Positions 9,820 to 18,627 of a DNA stretch of 64,000 nucleotides are shown here, one piece after another; position 1 is the first letter of the stretch; every line of letters starts with the position of its first letter. The translations under genes were made by a program, and so were the position numbers. The notes below the pieces were generated by a model. It saw only the letters and a list, made by a program, of their open reading frames with translations, did no database searches and was not told the DNA's origin. The DNA comes from Pseudomonas sp. KUIN-1 (GTDB taxonomy: Bacteria; Pseudomonadota; Gammaproteobacteria; Pseudomonadales; Pseudomonadaceae). Where the stretch lies: positions 5,382,001 through 5,446,000 of the forward strand of contig NZ_AP020337.1 of NCBI RefSeq assembly GCF_009176725.1. Direction: 5' to 3'.

Positions 9820-12306
9820 ATGCGTGGAGTAATCAACACCAGTGACCGGGAAGCGTCATGCCTGTCCGAGGGGAAATTCGCCTCGATCTTCGCTCAATGC
9901 CCGGATGCCATGCTTATCGTCAGCCTTGCTGACGGGCACATCATGGATGCCAACGAAGCGTTCGTAGAGCGAACCGGTATCCCCCTTGATGAAGTGATTG
10001 GCAAGACACCCACAGAACTGAATCTGTGGGCAGTGCCAGGCATCGGCCCAAAAGTCTTGCTGCAATTGCAGACCGGCGATATCCATAATCTGGAGATACC
10101 CTTTCGGCGCAAAAACGGCGAAACCTTTTCAGGACTCATGTCCGCCCAGCCGTTCGAGCATAGCCCGATACCTGCCGTGCTGGTGATAGTGCGTGACATC
10201 ACCCAGCTCAAACTGGCCCGACAACAATTACAGCTTTCCGAAGAGAAGTTCGCCAAAGCCTTTCATGCCTCGCCTGAGGGGATGGCGATTACCCGGCAGC
10301 AGGACGGCATGCTTCTGGAGGTCAACGAGGGGTTCTGCCGCTTGACCGGTTATAGCGAAAAGTACTGCCTTGACCACTCGACATTCGAGCTGGGCATTTG
10401 GGTCGACCTGAGCGAGCGTTCAAAGCTCATCGAACGTATGAAAAAGCATGGCTTCGTCAAGGACTTGCGGGTCCGGATTCGTCACAACAATGGTGATATT
10501 CGACTGTGCGAACTGTCCTCTCAACCCCTCATCATTTCGGGTGAAGACTGTCTGCTGACGATTACCCGGGATATCACCGAAAGCAGGCAAATGCAGGAGA
10601 AGCTCCATCTGGCGGCGACAGTTTTCGAGAGCACTGCCGAAGGTGTGCTCATCACCAATACCGACCAGAGCATCAGCGCCGTCAACCGCGCGTTCACGGA
10701 AATCACTGGCTACAGCGAAAGTGAAGCCATCGGCCAGACCCCTCGCCTGCTTGCCTCTGGCCAACATGACAGCGCGTTCTATGCCGCGATGTGGCATCAA
10801 CTGGCAGCCGAGGGCCACTGGCAGGGCGAAATCAGCAACCGTCGAAAGAACGGCGAGCTTTACCCGAGTTGGCTGACCATCAGCGCCGTGCGCAATAAAG
10901 ACAACCTCTTGACCCACTTCGTCGCCGTGTTCGCCGATATCTCCAGCCTCAAACAAGCACAGGCGCGGCTCGACTACCAGGCGCATCATGACCCGCTCAC
11001 CGGCCTGCCCAACCGAATACTGTTCGAGAGCAGGCTTCAAGCCGCTCTGCTGCACAGCGAAGAATCCGGCAGCCTCGGTGCAGTTCTGTTTCTCGACCTG
11101 GACCGCTTCAAGCACATCAATGACAGCCTGGGCCACCCGGTCGGCGATCTGCTGCTCAAAGGCATCGCACACCGGCTCAAGGAGACCCTGCGCGACATCG
11201 ACACCGTTGCACGCCTGGGTGGCGACGAGTTCATCGTCCTGCTGCCCGGCCTGCTGCAAACCAGCGACGCACAGGCCATCGCCAATAAATTACTGGCCTG
11301 CTTCAGCACGCCCTTTGAAGCTGGCGAACATGAGCTCTACATCAGCCCCAGCATCGGCAGTTGCGTGTTCCCCACCGACGGCACCGACGTGGCCACGCTG
11401 GTCAAAAATGCCGATGCGGCGATGTACCGCTCCAAGGCAAAAGGCCGCAACCGGGTCGAAAGCTATACCTGCGACCTCAGTGACCAGGCCAGCGAGCGCA
11501 TCGCCCTCGAGCAGGAACTGAGAAGAGCTCTGGAGCGCAATCAACTGACACTGGCCTACCAGCCCAAAATCGACCTGCTGACCCACACAATGGCAGGCGC
11601 AGAAGCCCTGATCCGCTGGAACCACCCAACCTTTGGCGAAGTGCCGCCCGAGCACTTCATTCCCCTGGCTGAAGAAAACGGCATGATCCTGCAGATCGGC
11701 GACTGGGTGCTGGAGCAGGCCTGCCGCCAGATGGGTGTATGGCGCAAGACCTGTCAGCCGTTCGGCCCGCTGTCGGTGAACCTGGCAGGCGCGCAACTGC
11801 GCCAGACCAACCTGCTCGAACGCATCGAACAGCTGCTCACGGACAACGGCCTGGAACCCGGTTGCCTGCAACTGGAGATCACCGAAAACTTCATCATGAG
11901 CCAGACCCAGGAAGCACTGGCCGTGCTGCACCAATTGAAAACACTCGGCGTGCAACTGGCGATCGACGACTTCGGCACCGGTTACTCCTCACTGAGCTAC
12001 CTCAAACGCCTGCCACTGGACATCCTCAAGATCGACCAGTCCTTCGTCCGCGGCCTGCCGGAAGACACCCACGACGCCGCTATCGTCCGCGCCATCATCG
12101 CCCTAGGGCGCAGCCTGCAACTGACCGTGATCGCCGAGGGCGTGGAGAACAGCGAACAGCAGCAATTCCTGACCAGCGAAGGCTGCGAACAGATCCAGGG
12201 CTACATCATCAGCCTGCCCCTCGACGCCGAAGAATTCCGCGCAAGATTTCTTCTGATGAATCTTTCGGACTTTTCGGATAGCACAGCCGCGAAACCGCCG
12301 TTATAA
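9820..12306 (+). CDS. PAS-PAS-PAS-GGDEF-EAL cyclic-di-GMP signalling protein
   Basis: Soluble 828-residue sensor with no clear membrane segment. Three PAS-type domains are visible near residues 17-130, 141-260 and 267-385, each ending in the characteristic VRDIT/TRDITES/FADIS strand. The GGDEF domain follows (LGGDEF near residue 467, intact A-site), then an EAL domain (GAEALIRW near 593; later DDFGTGYSSLSYL and IAEGVE). Both catalytic signatures look intact, so it could make or degrade c-di-GMP; many such tandem proteins act as phosphodiesterases with a regulatory GGDEF. P. aeruginosa has a related gene next to rpoD and a tRNA. It ends 15 bp before the tRNA gene. Which activity dominates cannot be read from sequence. 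Confidence 0.93.
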   Translation: MRGVINTSDREASCLSEGKFASIFAQCPDAMLIVSLADGHIMDANEAFVERTGIPLDEVIGKTPTELNLWAVPGIGPKVLLQLQTGDIHNLEIPFRRKNGETFSGLMSAQPFEHSPIPAVLVIVRDITQLKLARQQLQLSEEKFAKAFHASPEGMAITRQQDGMLLEVNEGFCRLTGYSEKYCLDHSTFELGIWVDLSERSKLIERMKKHGFVKDLRVRIRHNNGDIRLCELSSQPLIISGEDCLLTITRDITESRQMQEKLHLAATVFESTAEGVLITNTDQSISAVNRAFTEITGYSESEAIGQTPRLLASGQHDSAFYAAMWHQLAAEGHWQGEISNRRKNGELYPSWLTISAVRNKDNLLTHFVAVFADISSLKQAQARLDYQAHHDPLTGLPNRILFESRLQAALLHSEESGSLGAVLFLDLDRFKHINDSLGHPVGDLLLKGIAHRLKETLRDIDTVARLGGDEFIVLLPGLLQTSDAQAIANKLLACFSTPFEAGEHELYISPSIGSCVFPTDGTDVATLVKNADAAMYRSKAKGRNRVESYTCDLSDQASERIALEQELRRALERNQLTLAYQPKIDLLTHTMAGAEALIRWNHPTFGEVPPEHFIPLAEENGMILQIGDWVLEQACRQMGVWRKTCQPFGPLSVNLAGAQLRQTNLLERIEQLLTDNGLEPGCLQLEITENFIMSQTQEALAVLHQLKTLGVQLAIDDFGTGYSSLSYLKRLPLDILKIDQSFVRGLPEDTHDAAIVRAIIALGRSLQLTVIAEGVENSEQQQFLTSEGCEQIQGYIISLPLDAEEFRARFLLMNLSDFSDSTAAKPPL

Positions 12307-12321
12307 TCCGCGACCTACTGA

Positions 12322-12398
12322 GGGCCCATAGCTCAGTTGGTTAGAGCAGAGGACTCATAATCCTTTGGTCCACGGTTCGAGTCCGTGTGGGCCCACCA
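12322..12398 (+). tRNA. tRNA with CAT anticodon, probably tRNA-Ile2 (lysidine-modified), alternatively elongator tRNA-Met
   Basis: Full cloverleaf: acceptor GGGCCCA/TGGGCCC, D-stem GCTC/GAGC, anticodon stem GAGGA/TCCTT with loop CTCATAA, T-arm CACGG-TTCGAGT-CCGTG, and encoded CCA. The CAT anticodon is shared by Met and Ile2. The variable loop and anticodon stem look more like E. coli Ile2 than elongator Met, but this needs tRNA-class modelling. The gene is the attachment site of the island that follows; its 3' half is duplicated at 26597. Confidence 0.95.
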
Positions 12399-12430
12399 CC
12401 TTTGAAAGCCGCGCATTGCGCGGCTTTTTT
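12354..12430 (+). repeat. Left attachment repeat (attL), within tRNA 3' half and terminator
   Basis: Begins with CTCATAATCC in the anticodon loop and runs through the T-arm, CCA and terminator hairpin. It aligns over about 76 bp with 26597-26672. This copy is intact and keeps the tRNA functional. Confidence 0.8.
12405..12430 (+). terminator. tRNA terminator
   Basis: AAAGCCGCGC-ATT-GCGCGGCTTTTTT, a perfect hairpin with T-run beginning six bases after the tRNA CCA. The same hairpin is repeated (with one lost C) beside the mutated tRNA copy at 26645-26670. Confidence 0.92.
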
Positions 12431-12524
12431 GTTTTTGGGTAAGACGTCACGAATACAGGCTTCATGGTCATAGCCTTCTGTGCCATAGAGCGGATTTTCG
12501 CCATCAAGCACCGTAGAGAACGGC

Positions 12525-13496
12525 TTGAGTATCCTCACCACAGTCAGCAGACCAGCCTCATTACTATACCCGGTCAGCATCTTGATGCTCCTAACAGCTA
12601 TCGCAGTGCCGATGATCCTTGCACTGATCGCGCTGAACATGCTTCTGCTGCTCATCTCGGCATGGTTGCTGGCCTACGCCGGGATCTTCCTTCTAGGGTT
12701 TGGCGGTAGCCAATGGGTCTCGGATATAGCGATCAACTACTACAAAACTGTACTTGGCGTCGGCATCCAACTTTTCACCATGACGTTTCTGATCGGTGTA
12801 GAAAAATCATTTTTGGGCCAGTACTACCAGGCCTTTTCAGTTGGGACGCCTGACCTGAATAGCCTATGCGTACTGCTGGTCGCATCCGTGGTATTGCTCA
12901 CCTTGATCAATAAGCTACCTCCAATGTTTGCCGGCATCATCAGCTCTGGAGGGCAGACTTCAGACATCGGTAGTTTCGGCGCTGGAGCTACGATAGGAGC
13001 AGCAACCATGGCTGCTTCTACCGTATCTTCGGCAGCGAGCACCGCGTTGGCGGTAGCCAACGAGATAGCTGGAGGCACTTCAGCACTCAAGGCTGCCTTT
13101 AAAGCTGCCGAAGCTCACATGGACAGCGGCTCCACTGACACAGGTAACTTTGAATATGGTTCCGGCAGCGAGCAGGACACAGCGAGTGGTTCGGGACAAT
13201 CGGCTTTTGGGCAAGCCACGGGCAATGGACAGAACACAGGCTATGCTTCGAGAGTGGCCCAGACTGGAAGGTTGGCAGCAAGTGCCGGGGCGCTCATCGC
13301 TGAACAAGTGGGCCAGAGCATAAGCAGTCGAGCCAGTGCAGCGGTAGCAGATACGGCGGGCGGCAGGGTCGCGGTTTCGATCAATGATAATAGCAAAACG
13401 TTACATTCCGACAAGACCGAGAGGTTCGACGGTGATAGTGTGAGCGGATCCGATGAGTTTGCAGATTTTATTGATAGAGATCCTACTCCGGATTAA
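12525..13496 (+). pseudogene. 5'-truncated trbL (conjugative type IV secretion membrane protein)
   Basis: From about residue 20 the sequence matches the C-terminal two-thirds of TrbL/VirB6-type proteins: three or four long hydrophobic spans (MILALIALNMLLLLISAWLL, YAGIFLLGFGG), then QWVSDIAINYYKTVLG, then a Gly/Ala-rich tail. TrbL proteins are usually 450-550 residues, so the N-terminal part is missing. The frame opens with a TTG in junction DNA beside the tRNA, with no ribosome-binding site. The 5' part was probably lost by deletion at the island end. None of the other trb genes is present, so this is a relic of a conjugative element. Confidence 0.75.
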
Positions 13497-13563
13497 GTAT
13501 TACGGAGACCGCCGCAACTGAGCTGCTGCGGGTATCTGTGTCATTTAGGCTCAAGATGAAATC

Positions 13564-14022
13564 ATGGAAAAACAGACACCTACTACAGAACCACGATTCG
13601 TGGATGATAAAAACGGTCTAATCGAGCCTCTACCTATCTTCGTCACGCGCACGACCCTACGAGCGATTCTCAACAAACAAGGAGCAAAAATATCGGATTG
13701 TGACACGGGTTCAACATCTTCAAAGACTGACGAAATGATGCCCTCCGATGCAACAATGGATGAGCTGTTGCCTGGGAAAATAGATAGTCATTCGCGGCAA
13801 AGGAGCTGCCCAACGGGGCCCACGTTACCTGACGGCAAAAGCTCAGCGTGGTCCGAGGCGTCTTCGCATCCCTCCTTTTTGTCGCTAGAATCACAGGAAC
13901 ACTCAATAGCAATCTGGCGAAGGCGAATGAACAGAGGCTTTTTATCATCCGTGGTCAACACCAAGGCCTACATGGATGTTGCCGCTGATGCAGAATTGAC
14001 CCAGCTGCCGAAATTTCGCTGA
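13564..14022 (+). CDS. Hypothetical protein of unknown function
   Basis: 152 residues, starting MEKQTPTTEP. I do not recognise it. No membrane span, signal peptide or known motif is visible; the middle is rich in Ser, Thr and Asp. Its last dozen codons lie in the left arm of a 27-bp inverted repeat (13985-14011), so the natural C-terminus may have been replaced by an insertion. It follows trbL by 67 bp in the same direction. Coding status is uncertain. Confidence 0.35.
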   Translation: MEKQTPTTEPRFVDDKNGLIEPLPIFVTRTTLRAILNKQGAKISDCDTGSTSSKTDEMMPSDATMDELLPGKIDSHSRQRSCPTGPTLPDGKSSAWSEASSHPSFLSLESQEHSIAIWRRRMNRGFLSSVVNTKAYMDVAADAELTQLPKFR

Positions 14023-14118
14023 CCCAAGCTTCTACTTCGTAAAGCGTTTGCAGGTCTGACTTAATGCTGAGTGCTTATGGGCAACACCAAGTCGGCAGCT
14101 GGGTAAATTCTGCATCAG
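13985..14118. repeat. 134-bp element with 27-bp terminal inverted repeats (MITE-like)
   Basis: The left end (13985-14011) and the right end (14092-14118) are inverted copies matching at 26 of 27 positions; the outer bases are CTGATGCAG and CTGCATCAG. The 80-bp interior has no ORF. No clear target duplication is visible. It looks like a non-autonomous transposable element or the joined ends of a deleted one. Confidence 0.6.
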
Positions 14119-14145
14119 TGATAACAGTGTCGATGCCATATACTG

Positions 14146-14496
14146 CTATATAGCCTGAAGCAGGCAGTAGCGGATGAGGGCCTGTTCAACACTTTGCTTG
14201 CTACCTAACACGAGCGCCACGACGATGACATTTATATCGCCTGCGTCCCTCACCTCGTAAAAGATCCGGTATCCGTCAGTGTTCAGCTCACGATAGTGCA
14301 GTACACCCAGCTCACTCAATTGATGACTGACCGGGTAACCCAACGGGGTAGACAGGAGCTTGTCTTGGATGGCATCGATAAGGGTATCTATACGTTGAGC
14401 AGCTGATGAGAATCCCTGATGGACAGCCAGGTGTTCAACCTGATCCTCAAGGCTTTGCTGGGCAACATCGGTAAAGCGCAGTGCAAACGTATTCAT
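14146..14496 (-). CDS. RelE/ParE-superfamily toxin
   Basis: 116 residues. The pattern of a helical first half (DVAQQSLEDQVEHLA), then YPVSHQLSELGVLHYRELNTDGYRIFYEV and VIVVALVLGSKQSVEQAL, is that of ParE/RelE-type toxins: basic and aromatic residues on the central strands, with a conserved YRIFYEV. ParE members poison gyrase and RelE members cut mRNA in the ribosome; which applies is not clear. It lies 12 bp downstream of the antitoxin gene, forming a typical type II toxin-antitoxin operon that may stabilise the island. Confidence 0.85.
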   Translation of the reverse strand: MNTFALRFTDVAQQSLEDQVEHLAVHQGFSSAAQRIDTLIDAIQDKLLSTPLGYPVSHQLSELGVLHYRELNTDGYRIFYEVRDAGDINVIVVALVLGSKQSVEQALIRYCLLQAI

Positions 14497-14508
14497 TAAT
14501 GCTCCTAT

Positions 14509-14757
14509 TTATTTCTGGGTAAACCTCCTGCTCAATCGGGCTTTGAGTTCGTCAGTGGAACAGTGCTTGCCTTGGGAGTACTCGCGGGAGCTGATTGCCA
14601 GGAGCTTCACCAAGGCGATTGACTCATCGCGGCGCTTACGATCAGCGTAAGACTCCACCACGTAGGCCGGGACACCATTTTGCGTGACGACCAATGGCTC
14701 ATCGAGAGGCAGGTCGGCTGCGTTGCGTTTCAGAAAACTGATTGTTTCAACTCGCAT
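14509..14757 (-). CDS. Phd/YefM-type antitoxin
   Basis: 82 residues, first gene of the toxin-antitoxin pair. The N-terminal fold signature (MRVETISFLKRNAADLPLDE, then PLVVTQNGVPAYVVES) is the Phd/YefM DNA-binding domain; the charged C-terminal tail would wrap the toxin. Such antitoxins repress their own promoter, which should lie in the AT-rich gap 14758-14950. That gap contains two near-copies of AAATATAG that could belong to the operator, but this is weak. Confidence 0.87.
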   Translation of the reverse strand: MRVETISFLKRNAADLPLDEPLVVTQNGVPAYVVESYADRKRRDESIALVKLLAISSREYSQGKHCSTDELKARLSRRFTQK

Positions 14758-15061
14758 GAGTTGAGACCTCCTTCATGTTTGTATTTGCACCGCGAAAACT
14801 GGTGCATAACGCTTGGTTGTCTTAGGCCGAGGATCACCTAAGCTAATGTTAGAAGCCCAAATATAGACCAAATATAGGCTATTCACTAGTTTTATTTTTC
14901 CTTCAGAGTCAAGACCATTGTTTGGTAATGCAAAAATATCACACCGTCTAATTTTTATGGTTACTGGTGATAAAATACGTTATCAACACTTATTTCGTAT
15001 TTTTCAGGATCGTGTACGCTGCTGGGCATTGGCGTATTTTTTGTGACCGAAATGACGATTC
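14758..15061. other. AT-rich divergent promoter region between antitoxin and integrase genes
   Basis: Roughly 300 bp with no gene. It is markedly AT-rich, includes a direct repeat around AAATATAG near 14860-14875, and must carry the promoters of the leftward toxin-antitoxin operon and the rightward integrase. Confidence 0.4.
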
Positions 15062-16057
15062 TTGTTCGCCGATGATCCAAAAGATGGGTTACACATACAG
15101 GAAGTGACAAAAGTAGTCTCCGACGACCACCGCAGGCTAACGGCGGTCGAATTTCAGCAGCTGGCCAGAGTCCCGTCAGCGGTCGAGTGGTTTGCCAACT
15201 TGGACAACCCGCGCACACGCCGTGCTTATCAAAATGACCTGACGGATTTCTCTTCCTTTATAGTGCTCGCCAGCGCCGATGATTTTCGCCAGGTCACCCG
15301 GTCGCACGTATTGGCCTGGCGCGCCGATCTGGAACAACGCGGCCTAGCCGGGGCCACCATCCGGCGCAAACTGGCCGCGCTGGCCAGCCTCTTCGATCAC
15401 CTTCTGGAAAACAATGCCGTCGTCGGGGGCAACCCGGTGCACGGGGTCAAAAGACCCAGGATAGAAAGCAACGAAGGCAAGACCCCCGCGCTGGGCGATC
15501 ACCAGGCCAAGGCCCTGCTCGATGCACCGGATGAAAGCACGCTGAAGGGACTGCGTGATCGGGCCATGCTGGCCGTGCTGCTCTACCATGGCCTGCGCCG
15601 CGAAGAAGCCGCGCAGTTGCAGGTCAGCGACATCCAGGAAAGGCGGGGTATCCAGCACTTGAAAATCCACGGTAAAGGCGGGAAGGTGCGGTATTTGCCA
15701 CTGCACCCCGTCGCGGCCGGGCGCATCCATATGTATCTGGAACGTTCGGGGCATCATCTGGTAGACAAGAAGGTCCCGCTATTTATATCGCTACGAGGCA
15801 AATCGACCGGTGCCGGCGTTTCGGCCAACGGGATCTATACCGTGGTCGGTGCCTACGCGAAGAAGGCAGGGATTAAGGTTGACGGCTTGGGCGTTCATGG
15901 CCTCAGAGCAACCGCAGCCACCAACGCCCTGGAGCACGAAGCAGACATCGCAAAGGTCCAGGCATGGCTGGGTCATGCCAACATCAGCACGACCAAGATC
16001 TATGATCGGCGCGAGAACCGGCCGGAGGATTCACCAACCTTCAAAGTGAAATACTGA
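15062..16057 (+). CDS. Tyrosine recombinase/integrase
   Basis: 331 residues, phage-integrase superfamily. The N-terminal SAM-like core-binding domain (about 35-120) reads TRRAYQNDLTDFSSF. The catalytic domain keeps all active-site residues: Arg in YHGLRREEAAQL, Lys in HGKGGKVRYLPL, H-x-x-R in HGLRATAATNAL, His in LGHANISTTKIYDRR and the nucleophile Tyr. It resembles XerC/D-like enzymes of Pseudomonas plasmids and islands. The start is uncertain: TTG at 15062, or a GTG at 15104 with AGGAA immediately before it. It lies well inside the island rather than beside the tRNA, so it may not be the enzyme that made the present att sites. Confidence 0.9.
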   Translation: MFADDPKDGLHIQEVTKVVSDDHRRLTAVEFQQLARVPSAVEWFANLDNPRTRRAYQNDLTDFSSFIVLASADDFRQVTRSHVLAWRADLEQRGLAGATIRRKLAALASLFDHLLENNAVVGGNPVHGVKRPRIESNEGKTPALGDHQAKALLDAPDESTLKGLRDRAMLAVLLYHGLRREEAAQLQVSDIQERRGIQHLKIHGKGGKVRYLPLHPVAAGRIHMYLERSGHHLVDKKVPLFISLRGKSTGAGVSANGIYTVVGAYAKKAGIKVDGLGVHGLRATAATNALEHEADIAKVQAWLGHANISTTKIYDRRENRPEDSPTFKVKY

Positions 16058-16082
16058 AACACTGCCTGTGTAATTAGCAGAT

Positions 16083-16403
16083 TTAATTGGCGTGCTTGAC
16101 CGATACCAGCTTCACGTGCCTGTATTTCTTGCGTGCAATCTTCATCGCATCGATTTCAGCCTGAAGGCGGCTGAGCGTGTCAGCTTCGTGTGTGATCAAC
16201 TCTGTGGTGCCTTCATACTCGTTACCCACACGGAGCGTGACTATGAGCCTGGGCACAAAATTCTTGGCTATCTTTCGCTTGGCAGCTGCCTTCGCAGATG
16301 GGTTGTTGCCTGTATTTGTCTGGGGCTGTGGAGCGGCTAAGCGCACTGTCGACCCTCCCGAGCCAAACAATGCTTGACGCATTTCTTCTTCGGTCATAGT
16401 CAT
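16083..16403 (-). CDS. Hypothetical island protein
   Basis: 106 residues, starting MTMTEEEMRQALFGSGGSTV. Not recognised. A flexible N-terminus rich in Gly, Ser, Gln and Asn is followed by a Lys/Arg-rich stretch and an LIVTLRVGNEYEG strand-like segment. AAAGGAAA precedes the ATG as a good ribosome-binding site. Its leader shares about 33 bases (CCCCCGTCCAC, then ACCAGCTC) with the leader of the small ORF at 21146-21286, which suggests a shared origin or control. It converges with the integrase gene, 25 bp away. Confidence 0.6.
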   Translation of the reverse strand: MTMTEEEMRQALFGSGGSTVRLAAPQPQTNTGNNPSAKAAAKRKIAKNFVPRLIVTLRVGNEYEGTTELITHEADTLSRLQAEIDAMKIARKKYRHVKLVSVKHAN

Positions 16404-16469
16404 TCTGTTTCCTTTGTACGTTGAGCTGGTGGTGGACGGGGGGCTTGCCGCGTCTTGGTTCGGCCCCCT

Positions 16470-16709
16470 TTATGAGTAGCGTCCCTCGCCCATCTTGACC
16501 AGCATATGCACAACGCGGCCTACTTCCTGGGCGGCAACTCGCCAGGCCTCACGCGCCCTTTGTTCCGCTGCGCGAGCTGCTTCGCAGGCGGGCTCGTCAT
16601 CATTTTCTTCAGCCAAGGCCAGCGCCTTCGACGCTTGATCAAAAGCCCATGCGGCAGCATCCATGTCGGCCAACTGGGCGGCATACGGAGATGTATCAAT
16701 CATCGGCAT
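16470..16709 (-). CDS. Small Ala-rich hypothetical protein
   Basis: 79 residues, starting MPMIDTSPYAAQLADMDAAA. Almost entirely helical, with Ala/Glu/Arg-rich heptad-like spacing (EACEAARAAEQRAREAWR) that suggests a short coiled coil. GAGGAATT before the ATG is an acceptable ribosome-binding site. It is upstream of and in the same direction as 16083-16403, so the two may be cotranscribed. No function assigned. Confidence 0.55.
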   Translation of the reverse strand: MPMIDTSPYAAQLADMDAAAWAFDQASKALALAEENDDEPACEAARAAEQRAREAWRVAAQEVGRVVHMLVKMGEGRYS

Positions 16710-16788
16710 GGTGGGAATTCCTCATGGTGGTAAGCGTCCTGGGAAGTCACATTGCGATGGCCTAGCTGCAACCCTTTTAGGGGTGAGG

Positions 16789-17298
16789 TCACTGCCTCGT
16801 CCACACCATAGTCTGAACAGTAATATGCGGATGACTTTCCAATGGCTCCCATTCATCCAGGAAGACAAAACCCTGTTTCAAATAGAAGCTTGAGGCTCTA
16901 ACGTTTTCAGGAGAGACATCCAGAAAAACGCCGTCAAAACCTCTCTCAGTGGATCGAGCCTTTACGATATCCACCAGTTCTTTTGCGATGCCAGACCCCC
17001 GAGCTGCGGGCTCAACCCACATCCCAATCAAATTGAAGTGCTCTGACTCACTGACTGCGGCACCGACCATCCCGACGGGCCTGCCTTCCTCGAACGCCAG
17101 CCAGAACTCAGTGCCCTTAGATGAGGCTCTTTGTTTCCACTGGTCACAGTCATAGTCAGCAGCAGTCTTGTAACTGACGCCAAAGGCTGTTGGCGTATCC
17201 AGAAGCGCGGCAAGCCCGACGCGCTTGAGTAGCATATCTGTCCTTAGTATCGTTTGTCCGTGAGGGTACGGGAAATAGGCCTCGCGCAGATCAGCCAC
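16789..17298 (-). CDS. GNAT-family N-acetyltransferase, probably 5'-truncated by an IS66 element
   Basis: From about residue 25 onward this is a GNAT domain: LLDTPTAFG, then the acetyl-CoA binding segment MWVEPAARGSGIAKELVDIV, and FYLKQGFVFLDEWEPL at the C-terminus. GNAT proteins of this type usually have 10-15 residues resembling RPLTPEDA before the LDTPTAFG element. Here the first 20 residues instead read out of the end of the neighbouring IS66 copy, and the ORF start overlaps the IS66 transposase stop by 8 bp. The original start was therefore probably lost. Translation could begin at the internal ATG near 17235. The substrate is unknown. Confidence 0.65.
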   Translation of the reverse strand: MADLREAYFPYPHGQTILRTDMLLKRVGLAALLDTPTAFGVSYKTAADYDCDQWKQRASSKGTEFWLAFEEGRPVGMVGAAVSESEHFNLIGMWVEPAARGSGIAKELVDIVKARSTERGFDGVFLDVSPENVRASSFYLKQGFVFLDEWEPLESHPHITVQTMVWTRQ

Positions 17299-18037
17299 CT
17301 ATCCAATGATGCGGCAGCAGTTGTTCGATCTGACTTGCCTTTTGCGTTGGCACCCGCGTCAGTACATCCTTGAGATAGGCATACGGATCATGCCCATTCA
17401 TGCGCGCCGACTGGATCAAACTCATGATCGCGGCCGCCCGTTTGCCACTGCGAAGCGATCCGGCAAACAACCAGTTTGAGCGCCCAAGTGCCCATGGTCT
17501 GATCTGGTTCTCCACTTGGTTATTGTCGATGGGTACAGCACCATCGTCCAGGCAGCGCGTTAGCGCTACCCAGCGTTTAAGGCTGTAATCCAGGGCTTTG
17601 GCTATTGCCGATCCGTTGGGCACCAGATCACGCTGGGCCAACATCCAGTCATGCAGCGTTTTGATGATCGGGGCTGCCTTTTCCTGGCGTATTCGCCAAC
17701 GATCCTCATCGCTCATGTCCCGAGCCTGGCGTTCAACTTCGTACAAGCCGCCAATCGAGTACAGCGCTTTTTCAGCCAGCTGGCTTTTGTTCGCCACGTG
17801 CAGATCGAAAAACTTGCGACGGGCGTGGGCCATGCAGCCAATTTCGGTGATGCCTTTCTCGAAACCGGCTTTGTAGCCAGCGAAATCGTCGCATACCAGC
17901 TTGCCGTTCCACCGCCCAAGGAAGTTGCGCGCCTGCTCGCCTGCACGACTGGGACTGAAGTCATAAACCACAGCCTTGAGCGCCGAAAACGGCGTGGTGC
18001 TGTAGGCCCAGACGTAAGCGCGGTGAGATTTCCGTCA
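17291..18037 (-). pseudogene. IS66-family transposase (TnpC), C-terminal fragment
   Basis: The frame matches the C-terminal half of IS66 TnpC: RAYVWAYSTTPF, VVYDFSPSRAGE, a DDFAGYK catalytic-domain segment, IGCMAHARRKFFDLH, then VPIDNNQVENQIRPWALGRS with the last catalytic Glu. Homology begins near 18037 in an already open frame. The first half of TnpC and the accessory tnpA/tnpB genes are missing, so it is inactive. It has cut into the GNAT gene on one side and abuts unrelated GC-rich DNA on the other. Confidence 0.85.
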
Positions 18038-18627
18038 ACTTTTCGGTGATTGATCTTTTGAGGCCAACAGGCGCTCGTCGCACCACAAATCCAGCCCACC
18101 TGCACGGTGCACCGTCGTTCCTTCCCCGATCCGCAAGGTGCGCAGCAAAGCCTGCAGGTGATACGGGAGGTACAGGCAGCGACGGCAAGCGGAGCGCGCA
18201 GGCCGAGAGGCCGGAGGCGTTAGTGCCGGCTTGCCCGCGAGGATTGAAGCCCGAAGGGGAGAGACGGGCCGGCTTCATGGCTTGGCTCGATGCGCAGCAC
18301 GAAAGCCCGGCCCTGAGCGCAGCGAAGGGAACGCACGTCAGAGGTTGTCAACGATCGAGCTGCACCGAGGCCCAAACAGCCAGGGCACTCCTTTCCTATT
18401 GCGATTGAGCAGATCTGAGTGATTGAGCTAGTGCCAGAACATCACCTGCAGCTGCAGGGGGCAGACAGGCTTCGACATTGTCCCAATCAGCCGGCACACC
18501 CTCTAGAAGCACGAGCAGGCCCAACGTATTGACGATCAAACTCCGTTTAAGCCACTTCACTTTTTGCCTACGCCGTCTTCAGATATGCGAAGCCTATAGA
18601 TCTCTGAGTTGACGACCGTCATTTTTA
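18038..18627. other. Non-coding or scrambled mobile DNA between IS66 fragment and bacteriocin
   Basis: I find no gene I can support. The part from about 18060 to 18400 is GC-rich with overlapping open frames on both strands, of a kind seen in plasmid and island DNA. On the minus strand a short frame reads AGGLDLWCDERLLASK, which looks like a protein fragment but is unidentified. The part after 18420 is AT-richer and leads into the bacteriocin promoter. Confidence 0.4.

Noticed and set aside
12341..12655. Antisense ORF of 104 codons across the tRNA and trbL start
   Set aside because: Its last residues (GPTRTRTVDQRIMSPLL) are the reverse translation of the tRNA gene, a known annotation artefact.
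14961..15218. Minus-strand 85-codon ORF opposite the integrase start
   Set aside because: It overlaps the integrase coding frame and the promoter region and has no recognisable features.
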